Source: an uncultured Oscillospiraceae bacterium | GTDB lineage: Bacteria; Bacillota; Clostridia; Oscillospirales; Ruminococcaceae | Length of the DNA stretch: 64,000 nucleotides | Reading direction: 5' to 3' | Assembly (NCBI GenBank): GCA_934462925.1 | Contig: CAKSIT010000004.1 | Coordinates: 62,001 to 126,000, forward strand | Shown here: positions 8,566 to 17,462 of the stretch, in pieces | Layout: every line of letters begins with the position of its first letter | Numbering within the stretch: position 1 is the stretch's first letter | The notes under the pieces: model-generated | Seen by the model: only the letters and a program-made list of their open reading frames with translations | Databases searched by the model: none | Told to the model about the DNA's origin: nothing | Translations under genes and position numbers: made by a program

Positions 8566-9741
8566 GTGACAGATAAAATGTTTGATGAAAATGTTGCTAA
8601 TCAGCCTGCTGACGAGGTAACAGAAACCGCTGTTGAGGCGACAACCGAAAAGATAGCGGAAACTATCGCGGACATAAACGCGAACGCCCCCGCGGCCGCA
8701 GCGCCTGCTGCGCCCGCAAAGGGCAGGAAAAAGAAGAAGGACGACTACCGCGTTTCCAACTTCGACATCATCAGAAACTACCGTTTCTACAACGCAAAGG
8801 AAAAGAAGCATTACAGATACATTTTCTGGCGCAGAATAGGCGCGTGCGTATGGCCGATATTCAGATTCCTTATCATATTCGGTCTTTCGTTCGTAATTCT
8901 GTACCCGATAATCTACATGATATCCACCTCGCTGCGTCCGCAGTCCGAGATGAGCGACCCGTCTGTAATGTGGATTCCGAAGACGGTGCGCTTCGAGAAC
9001 TTCGCAGAGGTGTGGGACGCTATCAACTACCCCAAGACGCTTTGGGATACGCTGGTGCTTAACATAGTATCGTCGGTTCTCCAAGTAGGAACGTGCGCGC
9101 TCACGGGCTACGGCTTCGCGAGATTCAAGTTCAAGGGCAAGAACTTCCTGTTCGCCATTGTTCTTTTGCAGATTATCGTTCCCGTACAGATTATACTTAT
9201 CCCGCAGTACATGCAGTTCCGTTATTTCGACATATTCGGTCTGCTTGACGCGCTCACGGGCAGCTCAATGAACCTTACCAACACGAACTTCGCGATGTAC
9301 ATACCCGCGCTGTTCTGTAACGGTATTAGAGCGGGTCTGTTCATCTACCTGTTCAGGCAGTTCTTCAGAGGGCTTCCCAAGGAGCTTGAGGACGCGGCGT
9401 ACCTTGACGGCTGCGGCCCGTTCAAGACCTTTATAAGCGTTATGGTGCCCAACGCGGCAAGCTCGTTCCTTACGGTATTCATCTTCTCGATAGTATGGTA
9501 CTGGAACGACTACTACGTAAGCTCCATGTACTTCAAAGACCCGAACACAATCGCCATGAAGATAAACAGTATCGCAGAAATCATGGCGCTGAAGCTCACG
9601 GGTAAAGTCGGCGTCGCTTCCGACTACATCGTGTGGATGGAAGCAGGCTGTCTGCTGGCTATCGCGCCTATCGTTATCATGTACATCTTCTTACAGAAGT
9701 ACTTTACAGAAGGTATCGAGCGCGCAGGTCTTGCGAACTGA
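8566..9741 (+). CDS. Carbohydrate ABC transporter permease, MalG-like (pair 2), with N-terminal extension
   Basis: 391 residues with GTG start, supported by AAGGAGG at 8551-8557. Like its partner it carries a long cytoplasmic N-terminal region (about 90 residues, acidic then Ala/Pro-rich, then KGRKKKKDD) before the first membrane segment (FRFLIIFGLSFVILYPII). The ATPase-docking loop is 'LEDAAYLDGCGPFKTFISVMVP'-like with the conserved Gly. It is the last gene of the operon; a strong terminator follows at 9771. Confidence 0.9.
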   Translation: MTDKMFDENVANQPADEVTETAVEATTEKIAETIADINANAPAAAAPAAPAKGRKKKKDDYRVSNFDIIRNYRFYNAKEKKHYRYIFWRRIGACVWPIFRFLIIFGLSFVILYPIIYMISTSLRPQSEMSDPSVMWIPKTVRFENFAEVWDAINYPKTLWDTLVLNIVSSVLQVGTCALTGYGFARFKFKGKNFLFAIVLLQIIVPVQIILIPQYMQFRYFDIFGLLDALTGSSMNLTNTNFAMYIPALFCNGIRAGLFIYLFRQFFRGLPKELEDAAYLDGCGPFKTFISVMVPNAASSFLTVFIFSIVWYWNDYYVSSMYFKDPNTIAMKINSIAEIMALKLTGKVGVASDYIVWMEAGCLLAIAPIVIMYIFLQKYFTEGIERAGLAN

Positions 9742-9770
9742 TTTAAGCTTAACAGAACAATCAAAATACC

Positions 9771-9804
9771 TTTTTTGCCTCGGGCTTCCCGAGGCAAAAA
9801 ACTC
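9771..9804 (+). terminator. Rho-independent terminator of the sugar-transport operon
   Basis: A GC stem GCCTCGGG / CCCGAGGC (9777-9784, 9788-9795) with a 3-base loop is flanked by six T on the left and A-rich bases on the right, so it can work in either direction. It lies 30 bases after the last permease stop. Confidence 0.85.
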
Positions 9805-9885
9805 TTTTATCCGCACAAGTGTACAAGCGACACCTCGCTGCGCTCGGCTTACGCAACCGTGCGCGTAGTGCGGATGCTTCGGCGG

Positions 9886-9942
9886 AAAACCCCCGTATGG
9901 GGGTTTTTCGACGGTATTTTCAGCCCTCCGAAAAGAGGGCTG
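9886..9942 (+). terminator. Two further hairpins before rnhA
   Basis: AAAACCCCC / GGGGGTTTT (9886-9894, 9899-9907) is a textbook terminator with a T-run. A second hairpin CAGCCCTC / GAGGGCTG (9921-9928, 9935-9942) follows. Together with the terminator at 9771 they insulate the transport operon from rnhA. Confidence 0.75.
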
Positions 9943-9962
9943 AACGTGTGTAAGGGGAAAAC

Positions 9963-10406
9963 ATGAAATTTGTAGAAATATACACCGACGGCGCTTGCAG
10001 CGGGAATCCCGGCGCGGGCGGCTGGGGCGCGATACTGCGCTGCGAGGGCAGGGAAAAGGAGCTTTCGGGCGGGGAAGCGCACACCACCAACAACCGCATG
10101 GAGCTTCTGGGCGTAATAAACGCGCTCGAAGCGCTCAAATACCCCTGCCGCGTGAAGCTCACCACCGACAGCAAATACGTCGTTGACGGCGTAACCAAGG
10201 GTTGGGCGGAGGGCTGGCGCAGGCGCGGCTGGAAGAAATCCGACGGCAAACCCGCGCTTAACACCGACCTGTGGGAGCGCCTGCTGGGGCTGCTTGCAAC
10301 GCACGAGGTGGAGTTCGCGTGGATAAAGGGTCACGCGGGCCACGCGGAAAACGAGCGCTGCGACGCACTCGCCGTGGTGCAGAGGGATTTGCACAAAAAC
10401 GGGTGA
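9963..10406 (+). CDS. rnhA: Ribonuclease HI
   Basis: 147 residues, the usual length of bacterial RNase HI. It cuts the RNA strand of RNA-DNA hybrids during replication and repair. All active-site residues are visible: Asp9 (YTDGAC), Glu47 (NNRMEL), Asp69 (TTDS), His124 (KGHAGH) and Asp134 (RCDALA). The basic handle region ([12 protein letters not shown]) that grips the hybrid is also present, as in the E. coli type. Ribosome binding site AAGGGGAAA lies just before the ATG. Confidence 0.97.
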   Translation: MKFVEIYTDGACSGNPGAGGWGAILRCEGREKELSGGEAHTTNNRMELLGVINALEALKYPCRVKLTTDSKYVVDGVTKGWAEGWRRRGWKKSDGKPALNTDLWERLLGLLATHEVEFAWIKGHAGHAENERCDALAVVQRDLHKNG

Positions 10407-10423
10407 ACCGTACTATAAAGCTG

Positions 10424-10462
10424 AGAGCCGTCCGATATGGGCGGCTCAACGCGTTAAATTTT
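10424..10462. terminator. Hairpin between convergent rnhA and rubredoxin genes
   Basis: A 9-bp stem GAGCCGTCC / GGGCGGCTC (10424-10432, 10438-10446, one G-T pair) is followed by an AATTTTTT stretch, consistent with termination of rnhA. Confidence 0.6.
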
Positions 10463-10527
10463 TTGCGTGTGCGTGAATTGCACACTTATTAACCGCTTCG
10501 GCAGGATAATGCAGCGGCTGGCTTTCC

Positions 10528-10701
10528 TTACGATTCCTCCGCGTCGCTGCGCGCGCCGAAGTAGTCCTTTGTAAGCCCGCACACGGGGCAGCGCCAGTCG
10601 TCGGGGATATCCTCAAAACGCGTGCCGGGCGCGATACCGTCAGAGGGGCAGCCGAGTACCTCGTTGTAAATATAACCGCATGGGCAGAGATATTGTTCCA
10701 T
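10528..10701 (-). CDS. Rubredoxin (short, variant first metal-binding motif)
   Basis: A 57-residue minus-strand gene with an AAAGGAGG site (10709-10716) ahead of its ATG. The protein has typical rubredoxin landmarks: [22 protein letters not shown] and the C-terminal CPVCG (Cys38, Cys41). Rubredoxins bind one iron by four cysteines and carry single electrons in the cytoplasm of anaerobes, often to oxygen- or peroxide-detoxifying enzymes. The first motif here is C-P-C-G (Cys6, Cys8), one residue shorter than the usual C-x-x-C-G, and a further Cys18 replaces the usual acidic residue. The DNA in this stretch reads cleanly, so this is not an apparent frameshift. Confidence 0.9.
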   Translation of the reverse strand: MEQYLCPCGYIYNEVLGCPSDGIAPGTRFEDIPDDWRCPVCGLTKDYFGARSDAEES

Positions 10702-10865
10702 TAAAACGCCTCCTTTTGCATGGGCTTAGTATGCGCAATGGAAAAAAGAATATGATATATTTCCACGCGGCGGAAAAGCGACTGTCGTTTCACACAAATA
10801 TGCGCCCAAAACGCGCTCGTATTTGTCAAAATTGGCAAAAAGCGCAAGGATTTGAGCGGTTGGTG

Positions 10866-10894
10866 TTGCATGATAGCGGGATTTGTGATATACT
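10866..10894 (+). promoter_or_regulatory. Sigma-A-type promoter for the exopolysaccharide genes
   Basis: TTGCAT (10866-10871) and TATACT (10889-10894) with 17-base spacing, about 70 bases upstream of the sugar transferase gene. Confidence 0.75.
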
Positions 10895-10967
10895 TAGAAT
10901 GTACATTTGCGCGGGAAACCGCCCGCGGGAATAAGCGCCTCGGCGCGTGGTATCATAAGGTAAGCGA

Positions 10968-12401
10968 ATGATAAGAGAAAATCAGAAGCTTCTCAACCGC
11001 ATTAACATTCTAAGCGATATCCTGCTTGCTTTCTGCTCGGTAGTGGCGGCGTATCTGCTTATATTCTACGTTTTCGGGCTTGAGAAGAATTATCCTTTGA
11101 CGGATTATATAAAGGCGGCGGTGCTGTTCGCGCCCATGCAGCTTATGACGTTCGGCTGTATGGGACTTTACGGCAGCTTTCGCACAAAAACGTTTGTAGA
11201 GGAGTTCGGCAGGATAGTAAGGGCGTTCCTTGCGGACGGCGTTATCATGATAACGCTGCTCTACATCTTCCACATAATAGACTTTTCGCGGTGGGCGCTG
11301 TTTGCGTTTATGCTAACAGATATGCTGATGATTACGGCAAAGCGCTTTGTGCTGCGGCGCGTGCTTAAGTCCGTGCGCGTGAGGGGGCAGAACAAAAAGT
11401 ACGTGCTGCTTGTCGGTTCGGGCAGGGCTGCGCGCGCCTACCTTGAAGCAATATCAAGCGAAAAGCAGCTCGGGTTTGAGTGCGTCGGCTATATCGGCGC
11501 GGAAAGCGACATGAACGCGCAGCGTCTGGGCGATTATGACGATATACTAAAGGTGCTTGAAAGCCGCGGCTACGACGAGGTGGTGTGCGCGCTCGGCAAC
11601 GGTGAAGCGCACAGGCTTTCGGACGTGGTTGAGGCGTGCGAGCTTACGGGTACTAAGATATCCGTAATACCTGTAATATACAGGTATATGTCGCCTACGT
11701 CCTCCATTGACATGGTAGGGGACGTGCCGCTTATGAACATAAGGCGCATTCCGCTGGACAACATAGGCAACGCGTTTTTGAAGCGGCTTACGGATATCGT
11801 GGGTTCGCTTGTGCTTATAGTGCTTACGTCGCCGATTATGCTTGTATCCGCTCTTGTGATAAAGCTTACAATGGGCGGGAACGTTATTTTCAGGCAAAAG
11901 CGCGTGGGGCTTAACAAAAAGATATTCACCATGTATAAGCTTAAGTCCATGCGCGACAGCGCCGAGTCCGACACCGCGTGGAGTACGGACAATGACCCGC
12001 GCAAAACCCGCTTCGGCGCGTTTATCCGAAAGCTCTCGATAGACGAGCTGCCGCAGCTTTTCAACGTGCTTAAGGGCGATATGAGCCTCGTAGGCCCGCG
12101 CCCCGAGATACCGTTCTATGTCAACACGTTTAAGGACAGCGTGCCTATGTACATGATAAAGCACCAGGTAAAGCCCGGGATAACGGGTCTTGCGCAGGTG
12201 AACGGCTACCGCGGCGACACCTCGATAGAAAAGCGAATAGAGTACGATATACGCTACATAGAGGGCTGGACATACTTCCTCGACCTGTCGATACTGCTGC
12301 GCACGCTTTTCAGCTTTATGAACAAGGAAAAGCTTGTGCATGGAAACAATATGGAAAAGACTGCCGACGGGCAGGCAAAGCAAACGGAGAACAACACATG
12401 A
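10968..12401 (+). CDS. Polyprenyl glycosylphosphotransferase (WcaJ/CpsE-type initiating sugar transferase)
   Basis: 477 residues. The N-terminal half has four to five membrane segments and a CoA-binding-like domain ([16 protein letters not shown], about 140-250). The C-terminal bacterial sugar transferase domain starts at '[18 protein letters not shown]' and contains the family signatures 'RQKRVGLN', 'YKLKSMR', '[24 protein letters not shown]' and '[15 protein letters not shown]'. Such enzymes put the first sugar phosphate on undecaprenyl phosphate, starting exopolysaccharide or capsule repeat units at the membrane. Its stop overlaps the start of the ligase/polymerase-like gene by four bases, so the two are coupled. 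Confidence 0.93.
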   Translation: MIRENQKLLNRINILSDILLAFCSVVAAYLLIFYVFGLEKNYPLTDYIKAAVLFAPMQLMTFGCMGLYGSFRTKTFVEEFGRIVRAFLADGVIMITLLYIFHIIDFSRWALFAFMLTDMLMITAKRFVLRRVLKSVRVRGQNKKYVLLVGSGRAARAYLEAISSEKQLGFECVGYIGAESDMNAQRLGDYDDILKVLESRGYDEVVCALGNGEAHRLSDVVEACELTGTKISVIPVIYRYMSPTSSIDMVGDVPLMNIRRIPLDNIGNAFLKRLTDIVGSLVLIVLTSPIMLVSALVIKLTMGGNVIFRQKRVGLNKKIFTMYKLKSMRDSAESDTAWSTDNDPRKTRFGAFIRKLSIDELPQLFNVLKGDMSLVGPRPEIPFYVNTFKDSVPMYMIKHQVKPGITGLAQVNGYRGDTSIEKRIEYDIRYIEGWTYFLDLSILLRTLFSFMNKEKLVHGNNMEKTADGQAKQTENNT

Positions 12402-14515
12402 CTAACGACAAAAAATTCGACTACACGGTGCTTGCGATATTCTTCCCAGCCGTGGCGGCGCTGGCGCTCATTCCGATAATGATGCGCGCAACGTTCGTAA
12501 TAACCGATTTTGTAGAAACCTACAGGCTTTTTTCGGGAACGGACGGCGAGAACGGGCTGTACTACTTTGTTGACGTATTCTCGCAGTGCAAGGCGTTCGC
12601 GGTGGTTGTTTTCGCGATAATAATGCTGGCGGTCATGCTTTTCAGCTGTGTGTACCTGTTCAGGCGGGTTGAGAAGCGCAGCCTTGCTTACGTGGGCGCT
12701 TCGGTGGTTTTTGTTGTAATGGCGCTCGCTTCCGCGCTTATGTCGGATTACAGGCAGATTGCCTTTTACGGCGTGTACGACCGCGCGGAGGGCTTTTTCA
12801 CCACGGCGTGCTATTTTGTGATATTCCTTTTCACCATGTTTGCGTTCCGCAGGGAGCAGAACTTCCGCCCGCTGATGATAGGGCTGTTTATCTGTGTTGG
12901 CGTGAACGCCGTACTCGGCGCGTTCGAGTATTCGGGTCACGCCCTCGAGGGCTACGACTGGTTCTCGAAGTTTATCGTTGACAGAAGGTACGCCGACCAG
13001 ATAGAGCCGAGCGGAGCTGCGGCGGTAAAGGGTTCGCTTTTCGGAGCGCTTTACCACTACAACTATGTCGGCAGCTTTACGGGCATGGTAGTACCGCTGT
13101 TAACCAGCCTTGCGCTGTTTGAAAAGCAGCTTAAATGGCGCATTTTGTATATCGTATTTGATTTGGCGGCGCTTTTCCTGCTGTTTGGCAGCGCCGCGCG
13201 AAGCGGATTGGTTGCCGTTGCGGCGGCGCTTGTTATGGGCATAATAGTGTTCGCAAGGGTTATTGCAAAGCATTGGAAAGCGGCTGCGGCGGTAGTAGCG
13301 GCAGGCGCTGTCGCTGTGGTGGGGCTTAATTTTGCGTCGGGCGGCGAGCTTTTAAGGCGCGTGCCGTCTATCGTGTCGGACATGACGTCGCTGTTTCTGC
13401 CTGCGGACGACGCGGACGCGGACCTGTTCAGCAAGCTGCCCGTGCGCGAAATCGTGCATAACGACGATGGCTCGCTGTCGCTTGTTACCAACAGCGACAC
13501 GCTGAATCTTTCCTATGACAGCGCAAACGGCGAGTATCTGTTTACCGACAGCCTCGGCGAGCCTGTGGAAATGGTATACGCCGAAGACGCCGTAACCTCC
13601 GACGACCCGCGTTTTGGGGGCATATCCATGTTTTTCGGCGAGTTTAACGAGGGTTCGGGAATAAACGACCTGTTTTTTATATGGTTTACGGAAAACAACG
13701 ACAGCTTCCTTACGTTCAGGCTTTTCGGCGAAAAGACCATACACCAGATAGACCCGAAAATAGGCGACAGGATAACGGCGCAGAACGCAGACTTTATAGG
13801 CTTTAAGGGCAAGGAACACCTCGGCTCGTCGCGCGGATACATCTGGTCGCGCACGCTGCCGCTGCTTGGCAAGTGCATGATTACGGGCTACGGCGCGGAT
13901 ACGTTCGCGTATGTGTTCCCGCAGACGGACTTCCTTGCAAAGTACTATTCATATACCGAGGGCTTTAATATAACGGTAGATAAGCCGCATAACCTGTATT
14001 TGCAGATATTCTTCAGCAACGGATTTATTGCGCTGCTGGCGTTCCTTTTCATCTGCGTGTGGTATCTTGTGGACTGCCTGCGGCTCTACGCGTTTAAGCG
14101 CGAGTACCGCCCCGCGCAGATATACGGCGCGGCGGTAATGCTTGCGGTAACGGGCTACCTTGCGGCGGGGATGTTCAACGACTCCGTTGTGTCCGTAGCG
14201 CCCGTTTTCTGGATACTGCTGGGTACGGGCTGCGCGCTTAACATGATAAACCGCAGGGCGGACAGGGGCGAGAACCCTGACGACGAGGAGGAAGCGCCGC
14301 GCAAAAAAACAAAGCACGAGATGCAGATAGAAGCGCAGGCCGAGCAGATGGCGCAGCAGGTAGTGGCGAAGCTTCACGAAAGCGACCGCCCCGCGCCCGC
14401 GGCGGAAAAGACGCGCACTGTTTCAAAGGAAGAAATGCAGGCGCTTATGGAGCGCGTAAAGAAAATATCCGGTAACGCCAAAAACGGCGCGGAAGGCTCT
14501 GACAACAACAAATAA
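12398..14515 (+). CDS. O-antigen ligase/Wzy-like membrane protein
   Basis: 705 residues, overlapping the preceding gene by ATGA. About ten to twelve hydrophobic segments are present, with a large extracytoplasmic domain (about residues 305-500) and the Wzy_C/O-antigen-ligase region around 'GSAARSGLVAVAAALVMG' and 'HNLYLQIFFSNGFIALLAF'. This family polymerises or transfers polysaccharide units on the outer face of the membrane. A charged, Gln/Glu-rich cytoplasmic tail (from about residue 625) is unusual in length. With the upstream initiating transferase it probably makes a cell-surface polysaccharide; no other glycosyltransferases are adjacent. Confidence 0.82.
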   Translation: MTNDKKFDYTVLAIFFPAVAALALIPIMMRATFVITDFVETYRLFSGTDGENGLYYFVDVFSQCKAFAVVVFAIIMLAVMLFSCVYLFRRVEKRSLAYVGASVVFVVMALASALMSDYRQIAFYGVYDRAEGFFTTACYFVIFLFTMFAFRREQNFRPLMIGLFICVGVNAVLGAFEYSGHALEGYDWFSKFIVDRRYADQIEPSGAAAVKGSLFGALYHYNYVGSFTGMVVPLLTSLALFEKQLKWRILYIVFDLAALFLLFGSAARSGLVAVAAALVMGIIVFARVIAKHWKAAAAVVAAGAVAVVGLNFASGGELLRRVPSIVSDMTSLFLPADDADADLFSKLPVREIVHNDDGSLSLVTNSDTLNLSYDSANGEYLFTDSLGEPVEMVYAEDAVTSDDPRFGGISMFFGEFNEGSGINDLFFIWFTENNDSFLTFRLFGEKTIHQIDPKIGDRITAQNADFIGFKGKEHLGSSRGYIWSRTLPLLGKCMITGYGADTFAYVFPQTDFLAKYYSYTEGFNITVDKPHNLYLQIFFSNGFIALLAFLFICVWYLVDCLRLYAFKREYRPAQIYGAAVMLAVTGYLAAGMFNDSVVSVAPVFWILLGTGCALNMINRRADRGENPDDEEEAPRKKTKHEMQIEAQAEQMAQQVVAKLHESDRPAPAAEKTRTVSKEEMQALMERVKKISGNAKNGAEGSDNNK

Positions 14516-14538
14516 CGGCACAGCACGGTGGGGGACAT

Positions 14539-15168
14539 ATGAAATTCAACTTAAGCGACATCACAAAGATTCCCAATATACTCACGGCGGTGAGGATACT
14601 TCTCATACCGCTGTTCGTTGTCGTATTCCTCTGGGAGAACGGCAACATACGCGTTGGCGCAGACCCTGAAAATGAGGGCAGCGGGTACGTAATAGCGGCG
14701 ATAATAATCATCATCTCGGGGCTTACGGACGCTGCGGACGGCTTTATTGCAAGAAAATTCGACATGATAACCGACCTTGGCAAGGTGCTTGACCCGTTTG
14801 CCGACAAGCTGACGCAGGCGGCGGTGGTTGTGTGCCTTATATTCAGGTACAGCGAGATATGGCAGGCAGTCGCGGCGCTTTTCGGGATTATCCTTATCAA
14901 GGAGATAACAATGCTCGTTATGGGCGTGCTGTTCCTTAAAAAGGGGCAGGACCTCGGCGGGGCAAAGTGGTTCGGGAAGCTCGCTACTATCGTGTTTTAC
15001 GTGCTTGTCATAATCCTTATCGGCGCGCCGAGCCTCAGCACCCCCGCGGCGCTCGTTATGGTGTCGGTTATGGCGCTTTTCGCGGTGCTGTCTTTCGTGC
15101 TTTATATGCGCGAGTACTACAGGCTGTGGCAGAGCAGAGAAAGCGGTGGCGATGATGATAACGGCTGA
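14539..15168 (+). CDS. pgsA: CDP-diacylglycerol-glycerol-3-phosphate 3-phosphatidyltransferase
   Basis: 209 residues, membrane enzyme that makes phosphatidylglycerol phosphate, first committed step to phosphatidylglycerol and cardiolipin. The CDP-alcohol phosphotransferase signature D-x2-D-G-x2-A-R-x8-G-x3-D-x3-D is complete in 'DAADGFIAR...GKVLDPFADK'. The N-terminus 'NIPNILTAVRILLIPLF'-type sequence (here KIPNILTAVRILLIPLFVV) is typical of PgsA. Ribosome binding site GGTGGGGG precedes ATG. The next gene begins inside its last codons. Confidence 0.92.
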   Translation: MKFNLSDITKIPNILTAVRILLIPLFVVVFLWENGNIRVGADPENEGSGYVIAAIIIIISGLTDAADGFIARKFDMITDLGKVLDPFADKLTQAAVVVCLIFRYSEIWQAVAALFGIILIKEITMLVMGVLFLKKGQDLGGAKWFGKLATIVFYVLVIILIGAPSLSTPAALVMVSVMALFAVLSFVLYMREYYRLWQSRESGGDDDNG

Positions 15169-15946
15169 TTTTCACGCGCACACTTCCTTTTCGAGCGACA
15201 GCGGCGAGCCGCTTGAAAGCGCGGCAGCGGCTGCGGTAAGGCTCGGGCTTAAAACGCTGTGCGTTACGGAGCATATGGACTTCGACTACCCCACGGGCGA
15301 GTTTATGCTGGATACGGCGGCGTACCGCGCGGAGCTTATGCGCGTAAGGGAGCTTTACGCGGGCAGGCTGGAGCTGCTTTTCGGCGTGGAGCTTGGGCTT
15401 ATGGACTACTTAGCGCCGCGCCTTGCGGAGTACGCGGGCGCGTGGGACTTCGATTTCATCATAGGCTCGTCTCACCTTATCGACGGCGAAGACCCCTATT
15501 ACCCGCCGTACTTCGACAGACTTGGCGACAAAAACGGCATTTTAAGGTATTTTGAGAGCATTCTCGCGAACGTGCGCGCGTTCGGCGATTTTGACGTATA
15601 CGGCCATCTTGACTACGCGGTGAGGTACTCCCACGCAAAGGGCTACAACCCCGCGGACTATACCGAGGTCGCCGACGAGCTGCTGCGGCTGCTCATCTCA
15701 AAGGGCAAGGGCATCGAGCTTAACACGGCGGGGCTGAAATACGGCCTTGGCTGGGCGCACCCGCACCCAAAGCTCCTGCGGCGCTACCGCGAGCTTGGCG
15801 GCGAGATAATCACTGTAGGCTCTGACGGGCATTGCGCGGAGCATTACGCGTGGGAGTTCCCGAAAGCGGCGGATATACTGAAAGAGGCGGGGTTCAGCTA
15901 TTATACGGTGTTCCGCAGGCGGCGCGCGGAGTTCGTAAAGATTTGA
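15152..15946 (+). CDS. PHP-domain phosphatase, HisJ/HisK-like (histidinol-phosphatase family)
   Basis: About 264 residues. Starts at GTG 15146, ATG 15152 or ATG 15155 are all possible; all overlap the end of pgsA and translation is likely coupled. PHP metal-binding motifs are visible: DFHAHTSFSSDS at the N-terminus, CVTEHMDF, a central GSSHLIDG, GHLDYAVRYS and the C-terminal GSDGHCAEHY. In HisJ-type enzymes these bind three metals and hydrolyse histidinol phosphate in histidine biosynthesis. No other histidine genes are nearby, so a different phosphate ester substrate is possible. Confidence 0.85.
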   Translation: MMITADFHAHTSFSSDSGEPLESAAAAAVRLGLKTLCVTEHMDFDYPTGEFMLDTAAYRAELMRVRELYAGRLELLFGVELGLMDYLAPRLAEYAGAWDFDFIIGSSHLIDGEDPYYPPYFDRLGDKNGILRYFESILANVRAFGDFDVYGHLDYAVRYSHAKGYNPADYTEVADELLRLLISKGKGIELNTAGLKYGLGWAHPHPKLLRRYRELGGEIITVGSDGHCAEHYAWEFPKAADILKEAGFSYYTVFRRRRAEFVKI

Positions 15947-16029
15947 AGCCGTTTTTATCAATATGTAAGAAGTTTCATTGGATAATTTGTGATAATTCAA
16001 TAAAATTTCGCTGAAAGCAAAGAAAGCTC

Positions 16030-16058
16030 TTGTATAATTGCTATAAATATGGTACAAT
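16030..16058 (+). promoter_or_regulatory. Sigma-A-type promoter of the hibernation factor gene
   Basis: TTGTAT (16030-16035), 17-base gap, TACAAT (16053-16058). A second TATAAT overlaps at 16033-16038 but lacks a good partner box. Confidence 0.75.
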
Positions 16059-16163
16059 TGTATACAAGGACAGCACAGGCAGGCACAGAGCCGTTCCGTT
16101 GTGCGGCCATATGCGCGCGGCGCAGGCTGTTCTGCAAAATACATTTTCGGAAGGATGATAGTG

Positions 16164-16682
16164 ATGAAAGTTACAATTACCGCAAAGAAGCTGAATATCT
16201 CCCAGTCTTTTACAGATTACGCAGAGCAGAAGCTCAACGCAAAGCTCGACAGATTTTTCCCCGAGGAGGCGGAAGCGAAGATAACTCTTGCCGAGCGCCG
16301 CGAAATGATAATTCTTGAGCTTACCGTTAAATATAACGGCATAATATACCGTGCAGAACAGACCGCGAAGGATAAGAACGACGCGCTCGACGTTACCGTT
16401 GACAGAATTATCCGCCAGATAAGAAAGCAGAAAACAAAGGTTGAAAAGAACCTGCGCGCAGGCGCGTTCGCAGGGCTTGAGCCCGAGGGCGAGGAGGCCG
16501 AGTACGAGGTTATCCGCCACAAGAGTTTCAAGCTGCGCCCCATGACGGTGGACGAGGCTATTCTTCAGATGAACCTGCTGGGTCACAAGTTCTTCATGTT
16601 CAAGGACGCGGAAACGGGGCTTATCAACGTTGTATACGCCCGCGAGGAGGGCAACTACGCCGTTCTCGTTCCCGAGGAGTAA
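16164..16682 (+). CDS. hpf: Ribosome hibernation promoting factor, long form
   Basis: 172 residues from ATG 16164, chosen because GGAAGGA (16149-16155) is correctly placed; upstream in-frame ATGs at 16101 and 16155 lack a site. Residues 1-100 form the S30AE domain that binds the 30S decoding centre (KVTITAKKLNISQSFTDYAEQKL). Residues about 118-172 form the C-terminal dimerisation domain (RHKSFKLRPMTVDEAILQM, LLGHKFFMF) that drives 100S ribosome dimers in Gram-positive bacteria. It is a single-gene unit with its own promoter, fitting growth-phase control. Confidence 0.95.
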   Translation: MKVTITAKKLNISQSFTDYAEQKLNAKLDRFFPEEAEAKITLAERREMIILELTVKYNGIIYRAEQTAKDKNDALDVTVDRIIRQIRKQKTKVEKNLRAGAFAGLEPEGEEAEYEVIRHKSFKLRPMTVDEAILQMNLLGHKFFMFKDAETGLINVVYAREEGNYAVLVPEE

Positions 16683-16701
16683 TTGACGAATTGAATTACG
16701 C

Positions 16702-16726
16702 AAGGGCTGGCGAAAGTCAGCCCTTT
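16702..16726 (+). terminator. Terminator-like hairpin after hpf
   Basis: AAGGGCTG / CAGCCCTT (16702-16709, 16718-16725) with an 8-base loop; only a short T-run follows. A second small palindrome (GCCGTAACGGC) follows at about 16732. Confidence 0.6.
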
Positions 16727-16802
16727 AGTCTGCCGTAACGGCGGGCTAGTCCCTTGATTTTACAGCGTACAGAGCCAGTCTGTATTGCGGAAAGGAGCGG
16801 CT

Positions 16803-17462
16803 ATGGAGCGGAAAAGAAACTATGCGCGCGAGCTTGACGCGCTCACGGCGGGGCTTGGCGGGAGCGTGCCGCGGCTTTTGCTGCACGCGTGCTGCGCGCC
16901 CTGTTCAAGCGCCTGCCTTGAATACCTCTCGCGCTTTTTCAGCGTGACGGTGCTGTTCTACAACCCCAACATTGCGCCCGAGGAGGAGTTTGCAAAGCGC
17001 GCGCAGGAGCTTTTGCGCCTTGTGGACGAGCTGCCTGCGGAAAACCCCGTAAGCGCGGTTATCGACCGCTTCGACCCGCAGGAGTTTTACGCCGCCGTGC
17101 GCGGGCTTGAAGCCACGGGAGAGGGCGGCGCGCGGTGCGAGGCGTGCTTCAGGCTGCGGCTTTCAAGGGCTGCGCAGTACGCCGCGGAGCATGGGTTCGA
17201 CTATTTTTGCACAACGCTTACGATAAGTCCGCTAAAAAACGCGGCGCTCCTCAACCGCGTGGGCGAGGAGCTGTCTGAAATATACAAAGTGCCGTTTTTG
17301 CCGTCGGACTTCAAGAAAAAGGGCGGCTATGCGCGCTCGGTGGAGCTGTCGCGCGAGTACGGGCTGTACCGCCAGAATTACTGCGGGTGCGTGTTCTCGC
17401 AAAGAGAAGCGCAGCAGCGCGAACAGCGCGCTCATCCGCAAGCTGCGCCCGCGCCGAAATAA
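16803..17462 (+). CDS. queH: Epoxyqueuosine reductase QueH
   Basis: 219 residues from ATG 16803, which has AAAGGAG at 16791-16797; the longer TTG start at 16785 would overlap that site. QueH performs the last step of queuosine tRNA modification, reducing epoxyqueuosine to queuosine, and replaces QueG in many anaerobes. The family cysteines are visible: HACCAPCSSAC near the N-terminus, CEACFRLRL in the middle and NYCGCVFS at the C-terminus, which in this family bind an iron-sulfur cluster. The 3' end overlaps the convergent lipoprotein gene by about 30 bases. Confidence 0.93.
   Translation: MERKRNYARELDALTAGLGGSVPRLLLHACCAPCSSACLEYLSRFFSVTVLFYNPNIAPEEEFAKRAQELLRLVDELPAENPVSAVIDRFDPQEFYAAVRGLEATGEGGARCEACFRLRLSRAAQYAAEHGFDYFCTTLTISPLKNAALLNRVGEELSEIYKVPFLPSDFKKKGGYARSVELSREYGLYRQNYCGCVFSQREAQQREQRAHPQAAPAPK

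Noticed and set aside
16683..16802. PreQ1 riboswitch before queH
   Set aside because: The region holds terminator-like and palindromic hairpins, but neither the class I A-rich tail with CUAA pairing nor the class II layout can be made.
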